Part shown: piece after piece, positions 44,513 to 53,791 of the stretch
Numbering within the stretch: position 1 is the first letter of the stretch
How the letters are laid out: every line of letters begins with the position of its first letter
Assembly: GCA_900478215.1 (NCBI GenBank)
Contig: LS483478.1
Span: 3,038,001-3,102,000 of the forward strand
DNA: 64,000 nucleotides
Direction of reading: 5' to 3'
From: Salmonella enterica subsp. houtenae serovar Houten
Lineage (GTDB): Bacteria > Pseudomonadota > Gammaproteobacteria > Enterobacterales > Enterobacteriaceae
Notes under the pieces: generated by a model
What the model saw: the letters and a program-made list of their open reading frames with translations, nothing else
Told to the model about the DNA's origin: nothing
Databases searched by the model: none
Made by a program: the position numbers and the translations under genes

Positions 44513-44965
44513 CTACCAACGTTTTGCCGACTGCTGGTCGCTGTCGCGCGCTTCAACCCAGCGTTCACCTTCCGGCGTAGCTTCACGCTTCCAGAACGGC
44601 GCGCGGGTTTTCAGATAATCCATAATGAACTGACCGGCGTCGAACGCGCTACTGCGGTGCGCGCTGGTGACGCCGACAAACACAATCTCATCGCCCGGCC
44701 ATAATTCGCCAACGCGATGAATCACCGTTACCCGACCCAGCGGCCAGCGGGAACGCGCCTCAGCGACAATCTCCGCCAGAGCTTTCTCAGTCATGCCAGG
44801 ATAATGCTCCAGCGTCAGCGCCTTAACGCTATCGCCCAGGTTATGATTGCGCACTTTTCCGGTAAAGGTGACGACCGCGCCGTCTTCGTCGCGCGCCGCC
44901 AGCCAGGGATACGCCTCCCCAACGCTAAACGGCGCAGGGCCGACTACAATTCGCGTTTCACACAT
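44513..44965 (-). CDS. moaE: Molybdopterin synthase large subunit MoaE
   Basis: Catalytic subunit of molybdopterin synthase, 150 aa. It adds two sulfurs from MoaD thiocarboxylate to precursor Z. Active-site segments include GAVVTFTGKVRNHN, HYPGMTEKAL, HRVGELWPGDEIVFVGVTSAHR and YLKTRAPFWKRE (catalytic Lys). The start at 44965 immediately follows the moaD stop. It is last in moaABCDE. Confidence 0.96.
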   Translation of the reverse strand: MCETRIVVGPAPFSVGEAYPWLAARDEDGAVVTFTGKVRNHNLGDSVKALTLEHYPGMTEKALAEIVAEARSRWPLGRVTVIHRVGELWPGDEIVFVGVTSAHRSSAFDAGQFIMDYLKTRAPFWKREATPEGERWVEARDSDQQSAKRW

Positions 44966-44966
44966 G

Positions 44967-45212
44967 TTAGCCTCCCGTGACCGGCGGGAAAAAAGCCACT
45001 TCATCGCCCGCCGCCAGCGGATGGTCAAAGCTTACCAGTGTCTGATTGACCGCCGCCAACAGCTTGCCGTCTTCCAGCGCCAGCGCCCAACGCTCGCTCT
45101 TTGCCGCCAGATGCTGTCGCAGCGACTCAACGGTGGAAAAATCTGCTGGAAGATCCAGTGAGTCAGTTCCTGTAAGCTCACGAACCTGGGCGAAGAAAAG
45201 CACCTTAATCAT
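44967..45212 (-). CDS. moaD: Molybdopterin synthase sulfur carrier MoaD
   Basis: Ubiquitin-like sulfur carrier of 81 aa ending in FFPPVTGG. The terminal Gly-Gly is adenylated by MoeB and becomes a thiocarboxylate. The start (MIKVLFFAQVRELTG) overlaps moaC by eight bases. The moaE ATG lies one base after its stop. Confidence 0.96.
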   Translation of the reverse strand: MIKVLFFAQVRELTGTDSLDLPADFSTVESLRQHLAAKSERWALALEDGKLLAAVNQTLVSFDHPLAAGDEVAFFPPVTGG

Positions 45213-45690
45213 GCGCATCCACCTTAAAATCCCCTGATTTGCCGCCGCTTTTCGCCAGCAGACGCACCGGACCAATTACCATATCTTTTTGTACCGCTTT
45301 GCACATGTCGTAGATGGTTAACGCGGCGACGGACGCCGCGGTTAACGCTTCCATTTCGACGCCGGTTTTACCGGTCAGGCGGCACAGAGATTCAATACGC
45401 ACGCGGTGATGCTCCGGCTCGGCCTGAAGCTGAACCTCCACTTTACTTAGCAGTAACGGATGGCACAGCGGGATCAGCTCCCAGGTCCGTTTGGCGGCCT
45501 GAATACCGGCAATACGGGCGGTTGCGAAAACGTCTCCCTTGTGATGTTTGCCGTCAAGAATCATCGCCAGCGTCTCGCTACGCATGGTAACGAATGCTTC
45601 CGCCCGCGCTTCACGAACGGTTTCCGCTTTAGCGGAAACGTCCACCATGTGCGCTTCGCCAGCGGCGTTTATATGGGTTAATTGCGACAT
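45205..45690 (-). CDS. moaC: Cyclic pyranopterin monophosphate synthase MoaC
   Basis: MoaC converts the MoaA product into cyclic pyranopterin monophosphate. It has 161 aa. Conserved motifs are KGDVFATARIAGIQAAKRT, LIPLCHPLLLSKVEV, GKTGVEMEALTAASVAALTIYDMCKA and the Lys-rich MVIGPVRLLAKSGGKSGDF near the end. In the operon it sits two bases after moaB. Confidence 0.97.
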   Translation of the reverse strand: MSQLTHINAAGEAHMVDVSAKAETVREARAEAFVTMRSETLAMILDGKHHKGDVFATARIAGIQAAKRTWELIPLCHPLLLSKVEVQLQAEPEHHRVRIESLCRLTGKTGVEMEALTAASVAALTIYDMCKAVQKDMVIGPVRLLAKSGGKSGDFKVDAHD

Positions 45691-45692
45691 CG

Positions 45693-46205
45693 TTATTTCT
45701 TTAAATGAGGATGAAAATTACATGGCCGCGTACGGGCATCCAGCTGCGGCGCAATGATATTCTCCCATGCGGTTCTGCACGCTTTTGTTGAGCCCGGCAT
45801 GGCGAAAATCAAAGTGTTATTCGCCACGCCAGCTACCGCGCGCGACTGCAGGGTTGCGGTGCCTATCTCTTCAAACGAGAGCATTCGAAACACTTCGCCA
45901 AATCCTTCCACTTCACGATCGAACAGCGGCAACAGCGCTTCCGGCGCCTGATCGCCTTCGGTCAAACCGGTCCCGCCAGTCATCAATACGACCTGCACCT
46001 CATCGCTGGCGATCCAGGCGGAAATCTGGGCGCGAATCGCGTAACGGTTCTCTTTAACGATGGCTTTTGCCACCACTTCATGCCCGGCCTCCTGCGCCGA
46101 ATCACGCAGATAATGACCGGAGGTATCGTCTTCTTCGCCGCGTCGGCTGGAAACAGTAAGAATAGCGATGCGGGTCGGGATAAATTCAGCGCTGACCTGA
46201 CTCAT
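45693..46205 (-). CDS. moaB: MoaB, molybdopterin-binding protein
   Basis: MogA/MoaB family protein of 170 aa with GGTGLTEGDQAPEAL and the C-terminal MPGSTKACRTAWENI. The fold binds molybdopterin. In E. coli, MogA rather than MoaB provides the essential adenylylation, and the role of MoaB is unclear. Between moaA and moaC in the operon. Confidence 0.95.
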   Translation of the reverse strand: MSQVSAEFIPTRIAILTVSSRRGEEDDTSGHYLRDSAQEAGHEVVAKAIVKENRYAIRAQISAWIASDEVQVVLMTGGTGLTEGDQAPEALLPLFDREVEGFGEVFRMLSFEEIGTATLQSRAVAGVANNTLIFAMPGSTKACRTAWENIIAPQLDARTRPCNFHPHLKK

Positions 46206-46226
46206 CTGAAATCTCCTTATTAAGGA

Positions 46227-47216
46227 TTAACCGCCAATGTAGGATAAGTTTTGCGTAATACCAGTATTGCTCTGGTGAAGAAAATGGGTCTGTTTTTTCT
46301 CCCGCAACGCGTCGGAAATACGTTCCTCAAGCGCGTATTGCTGCGCGTCATCCTGTAACAGGTCGCGTAAACTCACGCCGCCGTCGCCAAACAGGCACAA
46401 ATGCAGCTTACCGACGGACGAAACGCGCAGGCGGTTACAGGTGGCGCAGAAATCTTTTTCATACGGCATAATGAGGCCAATTTCACCGGCGTAATCGGGG
46501 TGACAAAAAACCTGCGCCGGGCCATCGCTACGTAGGCGAAGCTGGTGGATCCAGCCGCGCGTAATCAGCTCGTCGCGCAATACCTGACCCGAAATATGAT
46601 GTTTGCGGAAAAGGTCGCTCCCCTCGCCCGTCTCCATAAGTTCAATGAAGCGTAGCTGAATGGGGCGAGTCTGAATCCAGGCAAGGAAGGTATCCAGTTG
46701 ATGGTGATTCACATCGCGCATCAGCACGGTATTGACTTTCACCTTTTCGAAACCGGCGTCAAAGGCGGCATCAATACCCGCCATCACCTGACGGAATTTA
46801 TCCTGACCGGTAATCGCATGGAACTGACGCGCATCCAGACTATCCACGCTAACGTTGACGCCCGTCAGCCCCGCTTCGCGCCAGTTCGCGGCATCGCGCG
46901 CCAGTCGATAACCGTTAGTTGTCACCGCGATCTGGCGAATAGCGTCATGTTCACCTACGGCAGCGATGATGTCGGTAAAATCGCGGCGTAATGAAGGCTC
47001 GCCGCCGGTAAGACGCACCTTTTCCGTGCCAAGACTGGCAAAAGCGCGCGTAACGCGACGAATTTCATCGACGGTAAGGAAACCATTGTTAGTGACGCCG
47101 CCGGGTTTGTAGCCATCCGGCAGACAGTAGGTGCAACGAAAGTTGCACACATCGGTAATCGACAAACGTAAGTAGTAAAACTTACGCGCGAAAGCATCGG
47201 TAAGTTGTGAAGCCAT
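46227..47216 (-). CDS. moaA: GTP 3',8-cyclase MoaA
   Basis: Radical-SAM enzyme that starts molybdopterin synthesis from GTP, 329 aa. The N-terminal cluster is C24-x3-C28-x2-C31 (TDVCNFRCTYC). A second [4Fe-4S] site is in FCATCNRLRVSSVGKLHLCLF. The C-terminus ends in Gly-Gly, which is needed for catalysis. The start at 47216 matches the E. coli protein. It is first in moaABCDE and controlled by the riboswitch just upstream. Confidence 0.97.
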   Translation of the reverse strand: MASQLTDAFARKFYYLRLSITDVCNFRCTYCLPDGYKPGGVTNNGFLTVDEIRRVTRAFASLGTEKVRLTGGEPSLRRDFTDIIAAVGEHDAIRQIAVTTNGYRLARDAANWREAGLTGVNVSVDSLDARQFHAITGQDKFRQVMAGIDAAFDAGFEKVKVNTVLMRDVNHHQLDTFLAWIQTRPIQLRFIELMETGEGSDLFRKHHISGQVLRDELITRGWIHQLRLRSDGPAQVFCHPDYAGEIGLIMPYEKDFCATCNRLRVSSVGKLHLCLFGDGGVSLRDLLQDDAQQYALEERISDALREKKQTHFLHQSNTGITQNLSYIGG

Positions 47217-47224
47217 GTACACCT

Positions 47225-47335
47225 TTCCAAATACGGGAGGCGGAGTCATTTCTTCCTGCGCCCTGGTGGCAAACGCTGAACGTTGTCACGGCCAAAACAC
47301 CGTATCAAAATGACCCAGGTGCAGAGGCTAGAGTG
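47225..47335 (-). ncRNA. Molybdenum-cofactor (Moco) riboswitch in moaA leader
   Basis: On the minus strand this leader runs from CTCTAGCCTCTGCACCTGGG through GATACGGTGTTTTGGCCGTG and CCACCAGGGCGCAGGAAG to GACTCCGCCTCCCGTAT. It matches the E. coli moaA leader, the type example of the Moco RNA motif. CTGCACCTGGG and CCACCAGGGCG, and GATACGG and CCCGTAT, are the paired segments. The final helix borders the ribosome site (GGAAAGGTGT) before the moaA ATG, so Moco binding would block translation. Boundaries are approximate. The rest of the gap to ybhK (47336-47611) is AT-rich promoter DNA for both genes. Confidence 0.85.
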
Positions 47336-47611
47336 TTTACTGTGGTTATGCCGATACTAGCGTGTAAATGACAATTTCGCCATCCCGCTCACGCTATATA
47401 AACATGTATATAGCGTCATGATCGTGCTATTTAACGTCAGAATACGTGAAAATCGCACTTTTACATTGATATACATCATTTAGCGGTGACAACGTCCTCG
47501 CTAAAAAGAGGTAGGTAAAAACAATTTATTAATTTTTAGCCTGCTAGCTAATTGCTGAAAACCTGCCATTTGCGCTACTGTAGCGCTGTTTATCTGACTT
47601 CAGGAATTTTT

Positions 47612-48520
47612 ATGCGCAATCGTACGCTGGCTGACCTGGATCGTGTCGTCGCCCTCGGCGGAGGGCATGGATTAGGACGCGTCCTCTCCTCGCTTTCTTC
47701 ATTAGGTTCACGCCTGACCGGTATTGTTACTACCACGGATAACGGAGGGTCAACAGGCCGTATTCGCCGTTCGGAAGGCGGGATCGCCTGGGGCGATATG
47801 CGCAACTGTCTGAACCAGTTAATTACCGAACCCAGCGTCGCGTCCGCCATGTTTGAGTATCGTTTTGGCGGTAATGGCGAACTTTCAGGCCATAACCTCG
47901 GAAATTTGATGTTAAAGGCGTTAGATCACCTGAGCGTGCGGCCTCTGGAAGCGATCAATCTAATTCGTAATTTGCTTAAAGTGGACGCGCAGCTGATCCC
48001 GATGTCGGAATTGCCGGTAGACCTGATGGCGATTGACGCATACGGGCATGAGATTTACGGCGAGGTGAATATCGATCAGTTAGCGACGCCGCCGCAGGAG
48101 CTCATGTTAACGCCAAATGTGCCGGCGACGCGGGAAGCGGTACAGGCCATTAATGACGCGGATTTGATTCTGATTGGCCCTGGCAGTTTTTATACCAGCC
48201 TGATGCCTGGCCTGCTGCTGGATGAACTGGCGCAGGCGCTGCGGCGCACCCCGGCGCCAATGGTGTACATCGGCAATCTGGGCCGCGAACTGAGTCTGCC
48301 CGCCGCCAGTTTAACGCTGGTCGATAAGCTGGCGATGATGGAACAATACATTGGCAAAAAGGTTATTGACGCGGTGGTGGTTGGGCCGAAAGTCAATGTC
48401 AGCGCGGTTAACGATCGGGTGGTGATTCAGGAAGTGCTGGAGGCCAGCGATATTCCCTATCGCCACGATCGTCAGTTATTACACAATGCGCTGGAAAAAG
48501 CGCTACAGGCGTTGGGTTAA
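47612..48520 (+). CDS. ybhK: YbhK, CofD/YvcK-family protein
   Basis: A 302-aa YvcK-type protein. The N-terminal nucleotide-sugar-binding region is VVALGGGHGLGRVLSSLSSLGSRLTGIVTTTDNGGSTG, then GDMRNCLNQL and LSGHNLGNLMLKALDHL. Gram-positive YvcK binds UDP-sugars and affects morphology and carbon metabolism. The enteric role is unknown. The start at 47612 is preferred over an upstream extension to 47552. Confidence 0.92.
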   Translation: MRNRTLADLDRVVALGGGHGLGRVLSSLSSLGSRLTGIVTTTDNGGSTGRIRRSEGGIAWGDMRNCLNQLITEPSVASAMFEYRFGGNGELSGHNLGNLMLKALDHLSVRPLEAINLIRNLLKVDAQLIPMSELPVDLMAIDAYGHEIYGEVNIDQLATPPQELMLTPNVPATREAVQAINDADLILIGPGSFYTSLMPGLLLDELAQALRRTPAPMVYIGNLGRELSLPAASLTLVDKLAMMEQYIGKKVIDAVVVGPKVNVSAVNDRVVIQEVLEASDIPYRHDRQLLHNALEKALQALG

Positions 48521-48552
48521 GCCCGTTTACCGACGACGCTGCGCTTATCAAA

Positions 48553-48582
48553 AGCCTGTTTATAGCCCCTGGCAAACAGGCT
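48553..48582. terminator. Hairpin between ybhK and slrP
   Basis: AGCCTGTTT and AAACAGGCT form a 9-bp stem with a 12-nt loop. In the minus direction TTTTGA follows, so it could end the slrP transcript. For ybhK the tract is C-rich. Confidence 0.5.
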
Positions 48583-48622
48583 CTCCCAAGCCTTCTCCCC
48601 TCTGCTAATCGGCCCCTGCCGA

Positions 48623-50917
48623 CTACCAGTATGGAGTCATAAGCGAGTTTATTCCTTGTTTCGTCAACACTTTCTCCGTGAGCTCAGTAAAGAGTGACTG
48701 ATTAATTTCTTCCATTATTTTTATCCCAATAGCACGCTCCGCATCCATCTGTATCTCAGTAGCACGCTCTGCGTCAGAGTCGTCTGCTATTTTTAAAGCA
48801 TCCAGTTCAGCGTTGACCCGACTCTGGTACTCATTCGATTCAATATACTCAACCCTTTTATTCATCATTTCCTGCCAGTCGTCCGGCGCTATACGCTCCA
48901 GCACTTTATGCCATGGCCCCCAGTGCGAAAACCACTTATTAAAGTAGCTATTTTCGGCAACTTTTATCCGTATTTCCGCAGCGTCCAGATCAGATTCAGT
49001 GATACCAGAAACGTTATAGAACCGCATATCCCGGGTCATTGTTGTCAGCGAAAGTGACTCTCGTAACTGGTTCTGAAAACCCAGGAATACTTCGATTTGG
49101 TCAATAAAAAACAGTCTTTTTGCCTTTTCTCTCGCCAGAGATTCTATTTTCTCCAGCCGAAAAATTTCACGCCCCGCCATAATCAGTTCCGCTAATTGGC
49201 TATCAAAGGCGCCTCGTTCAGCATCATAAACCAACGTCGCTTCCTGCATCTGATGATAGGCATGAGTGGCCCGATCTTCACAGCTTATCGTTGCATCCAT
49301 CGCTAAAATAAATACTATTTCTCTCAGCGCCTTATCTTCCGCCAGTCTCATCAGCCAGGCGGAGACTTGTTCCTTGAAATCCGGGTGTCGGGTGTTCTGC
49401 GTATCGCTAAGACGATCCAGAAACATGCTGAAGGCCGCCGCGTTTACTTCCGCCTCAAACGCCCTCCATTGGTTGACGTCTTCCTCCTCGAGACAGGTTA
49501 GCCAACCCTGGACAGCTTCATGCAGTGGTCGAGTTACCCGAACAATTGAAAATTCTCCCATGGCGAAAAATACCTGCGGTCCCTGATAATCTACAGAGGA
49601 CATCAGCCGCTGCATATTCTGTATTGTTCGTTCTGAAAAAGGATTATGTTCTATGTATATTTCTACAGGTTCGCCCTCGGAATTCCGAAAATGGGGTAAC
49701 GACTCCGGGAGACGGACCAGGTGATTGCGAGAGGCCTGCATTACTTGTAATGCCGCCGGGAGGTTTTCCGGTAGGTTAATCAATTCGTTACCGGAAACGT
49801 CCAGCTTTATTATCGTGGGTGGTAGTGTTTCAGGCAGAACAGTAATCTGATTTTTATTTACATCCAGGACCTGTAATTCTGGTGGTAACGATGCGGGCAG
49901 ACTGGTTAAGGCATTTTCGCCGGCCTCCAGAGTCTTCAGGCCCGGCGGCAATGTTTCAGGCAGAGCGGTTAACAAATTACTCTCAACACTCAAATGGTTA
50001 ATCCCTGACGGAAGATGTTCTGGCAGTGTCCTTAAGCAGTTATCATAAACGCACAGGTACTGAAGCCCATCAGGCAGATTGTCCGGTAAATAACTGATTT
50101 GATTATTAAAAAAATCCAGAGATTGAAGCGCTGAGGGCAAACGTCCCGGTAATTCAGCAATATGGTTAATACTCAGATCCATTTGTCGGATGGTATCCGG
50201 TAACGTGGCGGGTATACTGGTTAGCTCATTACTTCTGGCAAACAGGGCCTGTATGTTTCCATGTAAATTTTCCGGCAAACTTTCCAGTTGATTGTGATCG
50301 AGTACCAGAGTAGTTATCTGCTCAGGAATATAGGCGGGTATAGTGGTAAGTCCTAACATTCTCAGACGGAGCTCCGTCTTATTATTTTTCAGGCAGTCAC
50401 GCATCCGCTGTACGGCTTTTTCACGATTTGCTGCCTCTTTCGCTGGCGCCTCTTTTGCCCACTCAGACCAGATTGACTCATAATTCACAGCATCTTTGGA
50501 GCCGGAAGCGCTACTCGCCTGCTCGCTTTCTGTCTCACGGGTATAGGTGACTGACTTTCCCCCTCCCTCAACGGTATAACTATCTGTATTAAAAATTATA
50601 GACAGAATTTCCTGACTATTTTCATTCAAAATACAGTATTGGTCCGCTCCCCCCCTACTACACTGAATATTATCCGCATACGCCGGGAAAGCTAACGCCC
50701 TCAAACATTCAAACTTGCTTTTGATCTCTTCTGGCGAGGCGGCTTCAGGTGGATGACAAAGATAAGAGATGCAGCTTTGTGCTTCAACCTGATGTTCTGA
50801 AGAGAAAAAAGCACTCATTTTATTCCATATCTCTTCTTTTAAAGGCACCTCTGTTGATGCTTCATTGCTAATACTTTGATGCCTGGCAGCAGATTGTGTA
50901 TTAGTAATATTAAACAT
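48623..50917 (-). CDS. slrP: Type III effector E3 ubiquitin ligase SlrP
   Basis: Salmonella effector of the NEL (novel E3 ligase) family with leucine-rich repeats, 764 aa (765 in Typhimurium). The N-terminal translocation region holds the shared WNKMSAFFSSEH motif (residues 31-42). About eleven LRRs of the L-P-x-x-L-P type run from about 188 to 410. The NEL domain follows, with catalytic Cys546 in ISCEDR. In host cells SlrP ubiquitinates thioredoxin and affects ERdj3. The gene is AT-richer than its neighbours, consistent with horizontal acquisition, and interrupts the K-12 order ybhK-uvrB. In Typhimurium it is under PhoP and RtsA control. No frameshift or stop is seen. Confidence 0.96.
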   Translation of the reverse strand: MFNITNTQSAARHQSISNEASTEVPLKEEIWNKMSAFFSSEHQVEAQSCISYLCHPPEAASPEEIKSKFECLRALAFPAYADNIQCSRGGADQYCILNENSQEILSIIFNTDSYTVEGGGKSVTYTRETESEQASSASGSKDAVNYESIWSEWAKEAPAKEAANREKAVQRMRDCLKNNKTELRLRMLGLTTIPAYIPEQITTLVLDHNQLESLPENLHGNIQALFARSNELTSIPATLPDTIRQMDLSINHIAELPGRLPSALQSLDFFNNQISYLPDNLPDGLQYLCVYDNCLRTLPEHLPSGINHLSVESNLLTALPETLPPGLKTLEAGENALTSLPASLPPELQVLDVNKNQITVLPETLPPTIIKLDVSGNELINLPENLPAALQVMQASRNHLVRLPESLPHFRNSEGEPVEIYIEHNPFSERTIQNMQRLMSSVDYQGPQVFFAMGEFSIVRVTRPLHEAVQGWLTCLEEEDVNQWRAFEAEVNAAAFSMFLDRLSDTQNTRHPDFKEQVSAWLMRLAEDKALREIVFILAMDATISCEDRATHAYHQMQEATLVYDAERGAFDSQLAELIMAGREIFRLEKIESLAREKAKRLFFIDQIEVFLGFQNQLRESLSLTTMTRDMRFYNVSGITESDLDAAEIRIKVAENSYFNKWFSHWGPWHKVLERIAPDDWQEMMNKRVEYIESNEYQSRVNAELDALKIADDSDAERATEIQMDAERAIGIKIMEEINQSLFTELTEKVLTKQGINSLMTPYW

Positions 50918-50936
50918 ATTTTCCCTACCTGATCTG

Positions 50937-50953
50937 AAAGTAACCTAAAGTAA
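50937..50953 (-). promoter_or_regulatory. Direct repeat in slrP leader
   Basis: On the minus strand TTACTTT-AGG-TTACTTT is a direct repeat with a 10-base period, ending 20 bases before the slrP ATG. It has some likeness to a PhoP-type direct repeat (GTTTA-N5-GTTTA), but the spacing and bases differ. Function is uncertain. Confidence 0.3.
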
Positions 50954-51351
50954 CAGATAAAGATATTCTCAACTTTAAATAAGAGGCCATATTCGTCATT
51001 ATTTTGGACAAGTCATTCAGGATTTGCAGCGCTTGACTTATAAATGCCCGCGCTTCCATCACCTCTTTTTTTACGTAGTATGATGACAAGGATATCTATA
51101 CCGATAATACGGGGCGTTTTTTTTCATAGCCGAGGAGAGAGGGAAAATTAGCGTTGGGTTCAGCCTCAACGCTAATTTTCTTCAGTTGTGATTAAACTAG
51201 CTAACCCATTGATGTTTTGAGTTTTTCGACAATCTCGTTAGTCAAAGCCTGTCACTGTTTTTCATTCCTGACTGACTCAGCCCTTACTGTTGGACTGAAA
51301 TTATCAAAAGCAAGCCATGGTAACGATAAATCGCTGACGATCGACACATTG
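50954..51351. other. Intergenic region slrP-uvrB
   Basis: About 400 bases, mostly AT-rich, between slrP (5' end) and uvrB (3' end). It should contain the slrP promoter and the uvrB terminator. AGCGTTGGGTTCAG and CTCAACGCTAATTTTC near 51150-51182 include the pairs TTAGCGTTG/CAACGCTAA, a candidate terminator for leftward uvrB transcription. No gene was recognised. Confidence 0.4.
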
Positions 51352-53373
51352 TCAGGACGCCGCGATAAACAACTCGCGTAGCTGGTGCAACTGGTCGCGA
51401 ATTTGCGCGGCCTCTTCAAACTCCAGATTTTGCGCGTGCTGCATCATTTGCCCTTCCAGTTCATGAATTTTCTGCTGCAACGCTTTCGGCGTCATATCCA
51501 GTTCGACAATCCCGGCTTTCGCCGTAGAGCGGCCTTTTCCTTTCCCCTTCGCTTTGGTTTTCGCAATGTTCTGCCCCAGCGCCAGGATATCGACCACTTT
51601 CTTGTTCAGCCCCTGCGGAGTAATACCGTGCTCTTCGTTGTACTTCTGCTGCTTCTCGCGGCGACGCTCAGTTTCGCCAATCGCCTTCGCCATCGACGGC
51701 GTAATCTTATCGCCGTACAGAATCGCTTTACCGTTAACGTTACGCGCCGCGCGGCCTATGGTCTGAATCAGGGAGCGCTCGGATCGCAGGAAGCCCTCTT
51801 TATCGGCGTCCAGAATCGCCACCAGCGACACTTCCGGCATATCCAGCCCTTCGCGCAGCAGGTTAATCCCCACCAGAACGTCAAACTCGCCCAGGCGCAA
51901 ATCGCGGATGATTTCCATGCGCTCCACGGTATCAATATCTGAGTGCAGGTAGCGCACACGCTCGCCGTGCTCTTCCAGATATTCGGTCAAATCTTCCGCC
52001 ATCCGTTTGGTCAGCGTAGTTACAAGGACACGCTCATTAATGGCCGCACGCTGACGAATTTCGGACAGCAGATCGTCCACCTGGGTCGCCACCGGACGCA
52101 CTTCAATGATCGGGTCCAGCAGCCCGGTCGGTCGCACGACCTGGTCCACCACCTCATCACCCGACTTCTCCAGCTCATAGTTGCCAGGCGTGGCGGAAAC
52201 ATAGATGGTTTGCGGCGCCAGGGCTTCAAACTCTTCAAACTTTAGCGGACGGTTATCCAACGCCGATGGCAGACGGAAGCCATACTCGACCAGCGTCTCT
52301 TTACGCGCCCGGTCGCCGCGATACATGCCGCCTATCTGCGGGATCGTGACGTGCGACTCATCCACCACCAGCAGTCCATCGGCGGGCAGATAATCGAATA
52401 AGGTTGGCGGCGGCTCGCCCGGCCCGCGGCCCGACAGGAAGCGGGAATAGTTTTCAATGCCTGAGCAGTAACCCAGCTCGTTCATCATCTCTAAATCGAA
52501 CTGCGTGCGCTGGCTTAATCGCTGCTCTTCAAGCAGCTTGTTATTCGCCAGCAAAACCTTACGTCTGTCCGCCAGTTCATCTTTTATCTCTTCCATCGCC
52601 TGCAGAATACGCTCGCGCGGCGTCACGTAGTGCGTTTTGGGATAAATGGTATAACGTGGCACCGTTGACTCTACCTGCCCGGTTAACGGGTCAAACAGCG
52701 ACAGGCGTTCCACTTCTTCATCAAACAGCTCAACGCGTAACGCGATGTCGTCAGATTCGGCCGGGAAGATGTCGATCACTTCGCCGCGCACGCGGAAGGT
52801 GCCGCGCTGAAAAGCTTGATCGTTACGGGTGTATTGCAATTCCGCCAGCCGACGCAGAATCGCGCGCTGGTCAATCAGCATTCCGACCGTCAGGTGCAGC
52901 ATCATTTTCAGGTAGAGATCCGGATCGCCCAGCCCGTAAATCGCAGACACGGAAGCCACCACCACGACATCGCGTCGCTCAAGCAACGCTTTCGTGGCCG
53001 ACAACCGCATTTGCTCAATATGCGCGTTCACCGAAGCATCTTTTTCGATAAACGTATCCGAACTTGGCACATACGCTTCCGGCTGATAGTAGTCATAGTA
53101 GGAGACGAAATACTCCACCGCATTTTCCGGAAAAAATTCTTTCATTTCGCCGTAGAGCTGCGCCGCCAGAGTTTTGTTAGGCGCAAGCACCATCGTTGGC
53201 CGCTGCAAGTCCGCAATGACGTTGGCAATGGTGAATGTCTTCCCGGAGCCGGTTACGCCCAATAGCGTCTGATGCGCCAACCCGTCCTCCAGCCCCTCTT
53301 CCAGGCGACGGATAGCATCCGGCTGATCGCCAGAAGGTTTAAAAGCGGAATTCAGTTTGAACGGTTTACTCAT
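51352..53373 (-). CDS. uvrB: Excinuclease ABC subunit UvrB
   Basis: Damage-recognition subunit of nucleotide-excision repair, 673 aa. Walker A is GVTGSGKT at 39-46. The beta-hairpin that clamps DNA is YYDYYQPEAYVPSSDTFIEK, near residue 95. Helicase motifs include DESHVT, YVSATPG and QTIGRAARN. The C-terminal UVR domain (LEGQMMQHAQNLEFEEAAQIRDQ) contacts UvrC. A LexA box precedes it. Confidence 0.97.
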   Translation of the reverse strand: MSKPFKLNSAFKPSGDQPDAIRRLEEGLEDGLAHQTLLGVTGSGKTFTIANVIADLQRPTMVLAPNKTLAAQLYGEMKEFFPENAVEYFVSYYDYYQPEAYVPSSDTFIEKDASVNAHIEQMRLSATKALLERRDVVVVASVSAIYGLGDPDLYLKMMLHLTVGMLIDQRAILRRLAELQYTRNDQAFQRGTFRVRGEVIDIFPAESDDIALRVELFDEEVERLSLFDPLTGQVESTVPRYTIYPKTHYVTPRERILQAMEEIKDELADRRKVLLANNKLLEEQRLSQRTQFDLEMMNELGYCSGIENYSRFLSGRGPGEPPPTLFDYLPADGLLVVDESHVTIPQIGGMYRGDRARKETLVEYGFRLPSALDNRPLKFEEFEALAPQTIYVSATPGNYELEKSGDEVVDQVVRPTGLLDPIIEVRPVATQVDDLLSEIRQRAAINERVLVTTLTKRMAEDLTEYLEEHGERVRYLHSDIDTVERMEIIRDLRLGEFDVLVGINLLREGLDMPEVSLVAILDADKEGFLRSERSLIQTIGRAARNVNGKAILYGDKITPSMAKAIGETERRREKQQKYNEEHGITPQGLNKKVVDILALGQNIAKTKAKGKGKGRSTAKAGIVELDMTPKALQQKIHELEGQMMQHAQNLEFEEAAQIRDQLHQLRELFIAAS

Positions 53374-53446
53374 GAGCGGCTACCTGAAGGAGTGAGCGGG
53401 CAGGTGTGTAATTTTACTCGCGACGGTGAATATTGCCAACAAAAAA

Positions 53447-53466
53447 TACTGGATGAAAAAACAGTA
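53447..53466. promoter_or_regulatory. LexA box before uvrB
   Basis: TACTGGATGAAAAAACAGTA fits the 20-base SOS consensus with CTG-N10-CAG intact. It lies about 75 bases upstream of uvrB, as in E. coli. Confidence 0.85.
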
Positions 53467-53768
53467 ACACGTCAGTGTATAATGGCTATCGGCGAATCAC
53501 TCACGCCGTTGCGCGGTAAAATGTAGACAGTCGCGGGATAAAATTCCAGTAGCATGCGGTTATCCCCAGACCAGATTCTTTTTTAACATTTGTCAAGCTG
53601 TCTGATAAAAGTTTTATGTCAATATATCGCCCTTCCTTTACAACCATTGATTTTATATAACTCGCTGTCTAAAAAGGAATATTTTCTTAAGCCGTCTTTC
53701 GCGCCAATTTAGTCGCAGGCCGCGTCTCCTCTCGCTTACGTTGTGTTTTCTAACTCTAATACACAAGG

Positions 53769-53791
53769 TTATCCACAGGAATAGTGGATAA
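53769..53791. promoter_or_regulatory. Paired inverted DnaA boxes in the uvrB upstream region
   Basis: TTATCCACA (perfect DnaA box) and the inverted AGTGGATAA (TTATCCACT on the minus strand) are five bases apart. DnaA binding at the uvrB upstream promoter is known in E. coli. The 650-base gap between uvrB and bioD has no gene that I can recognise. Confidence 0.7.

Noticed and set aside
49640..50360. Tandem DNA repeats or CRISPR-like array
   Set aside because: The repeated pattern encodes the SlrP leucine-rich repeats, is in frame, and has no spacer structure.
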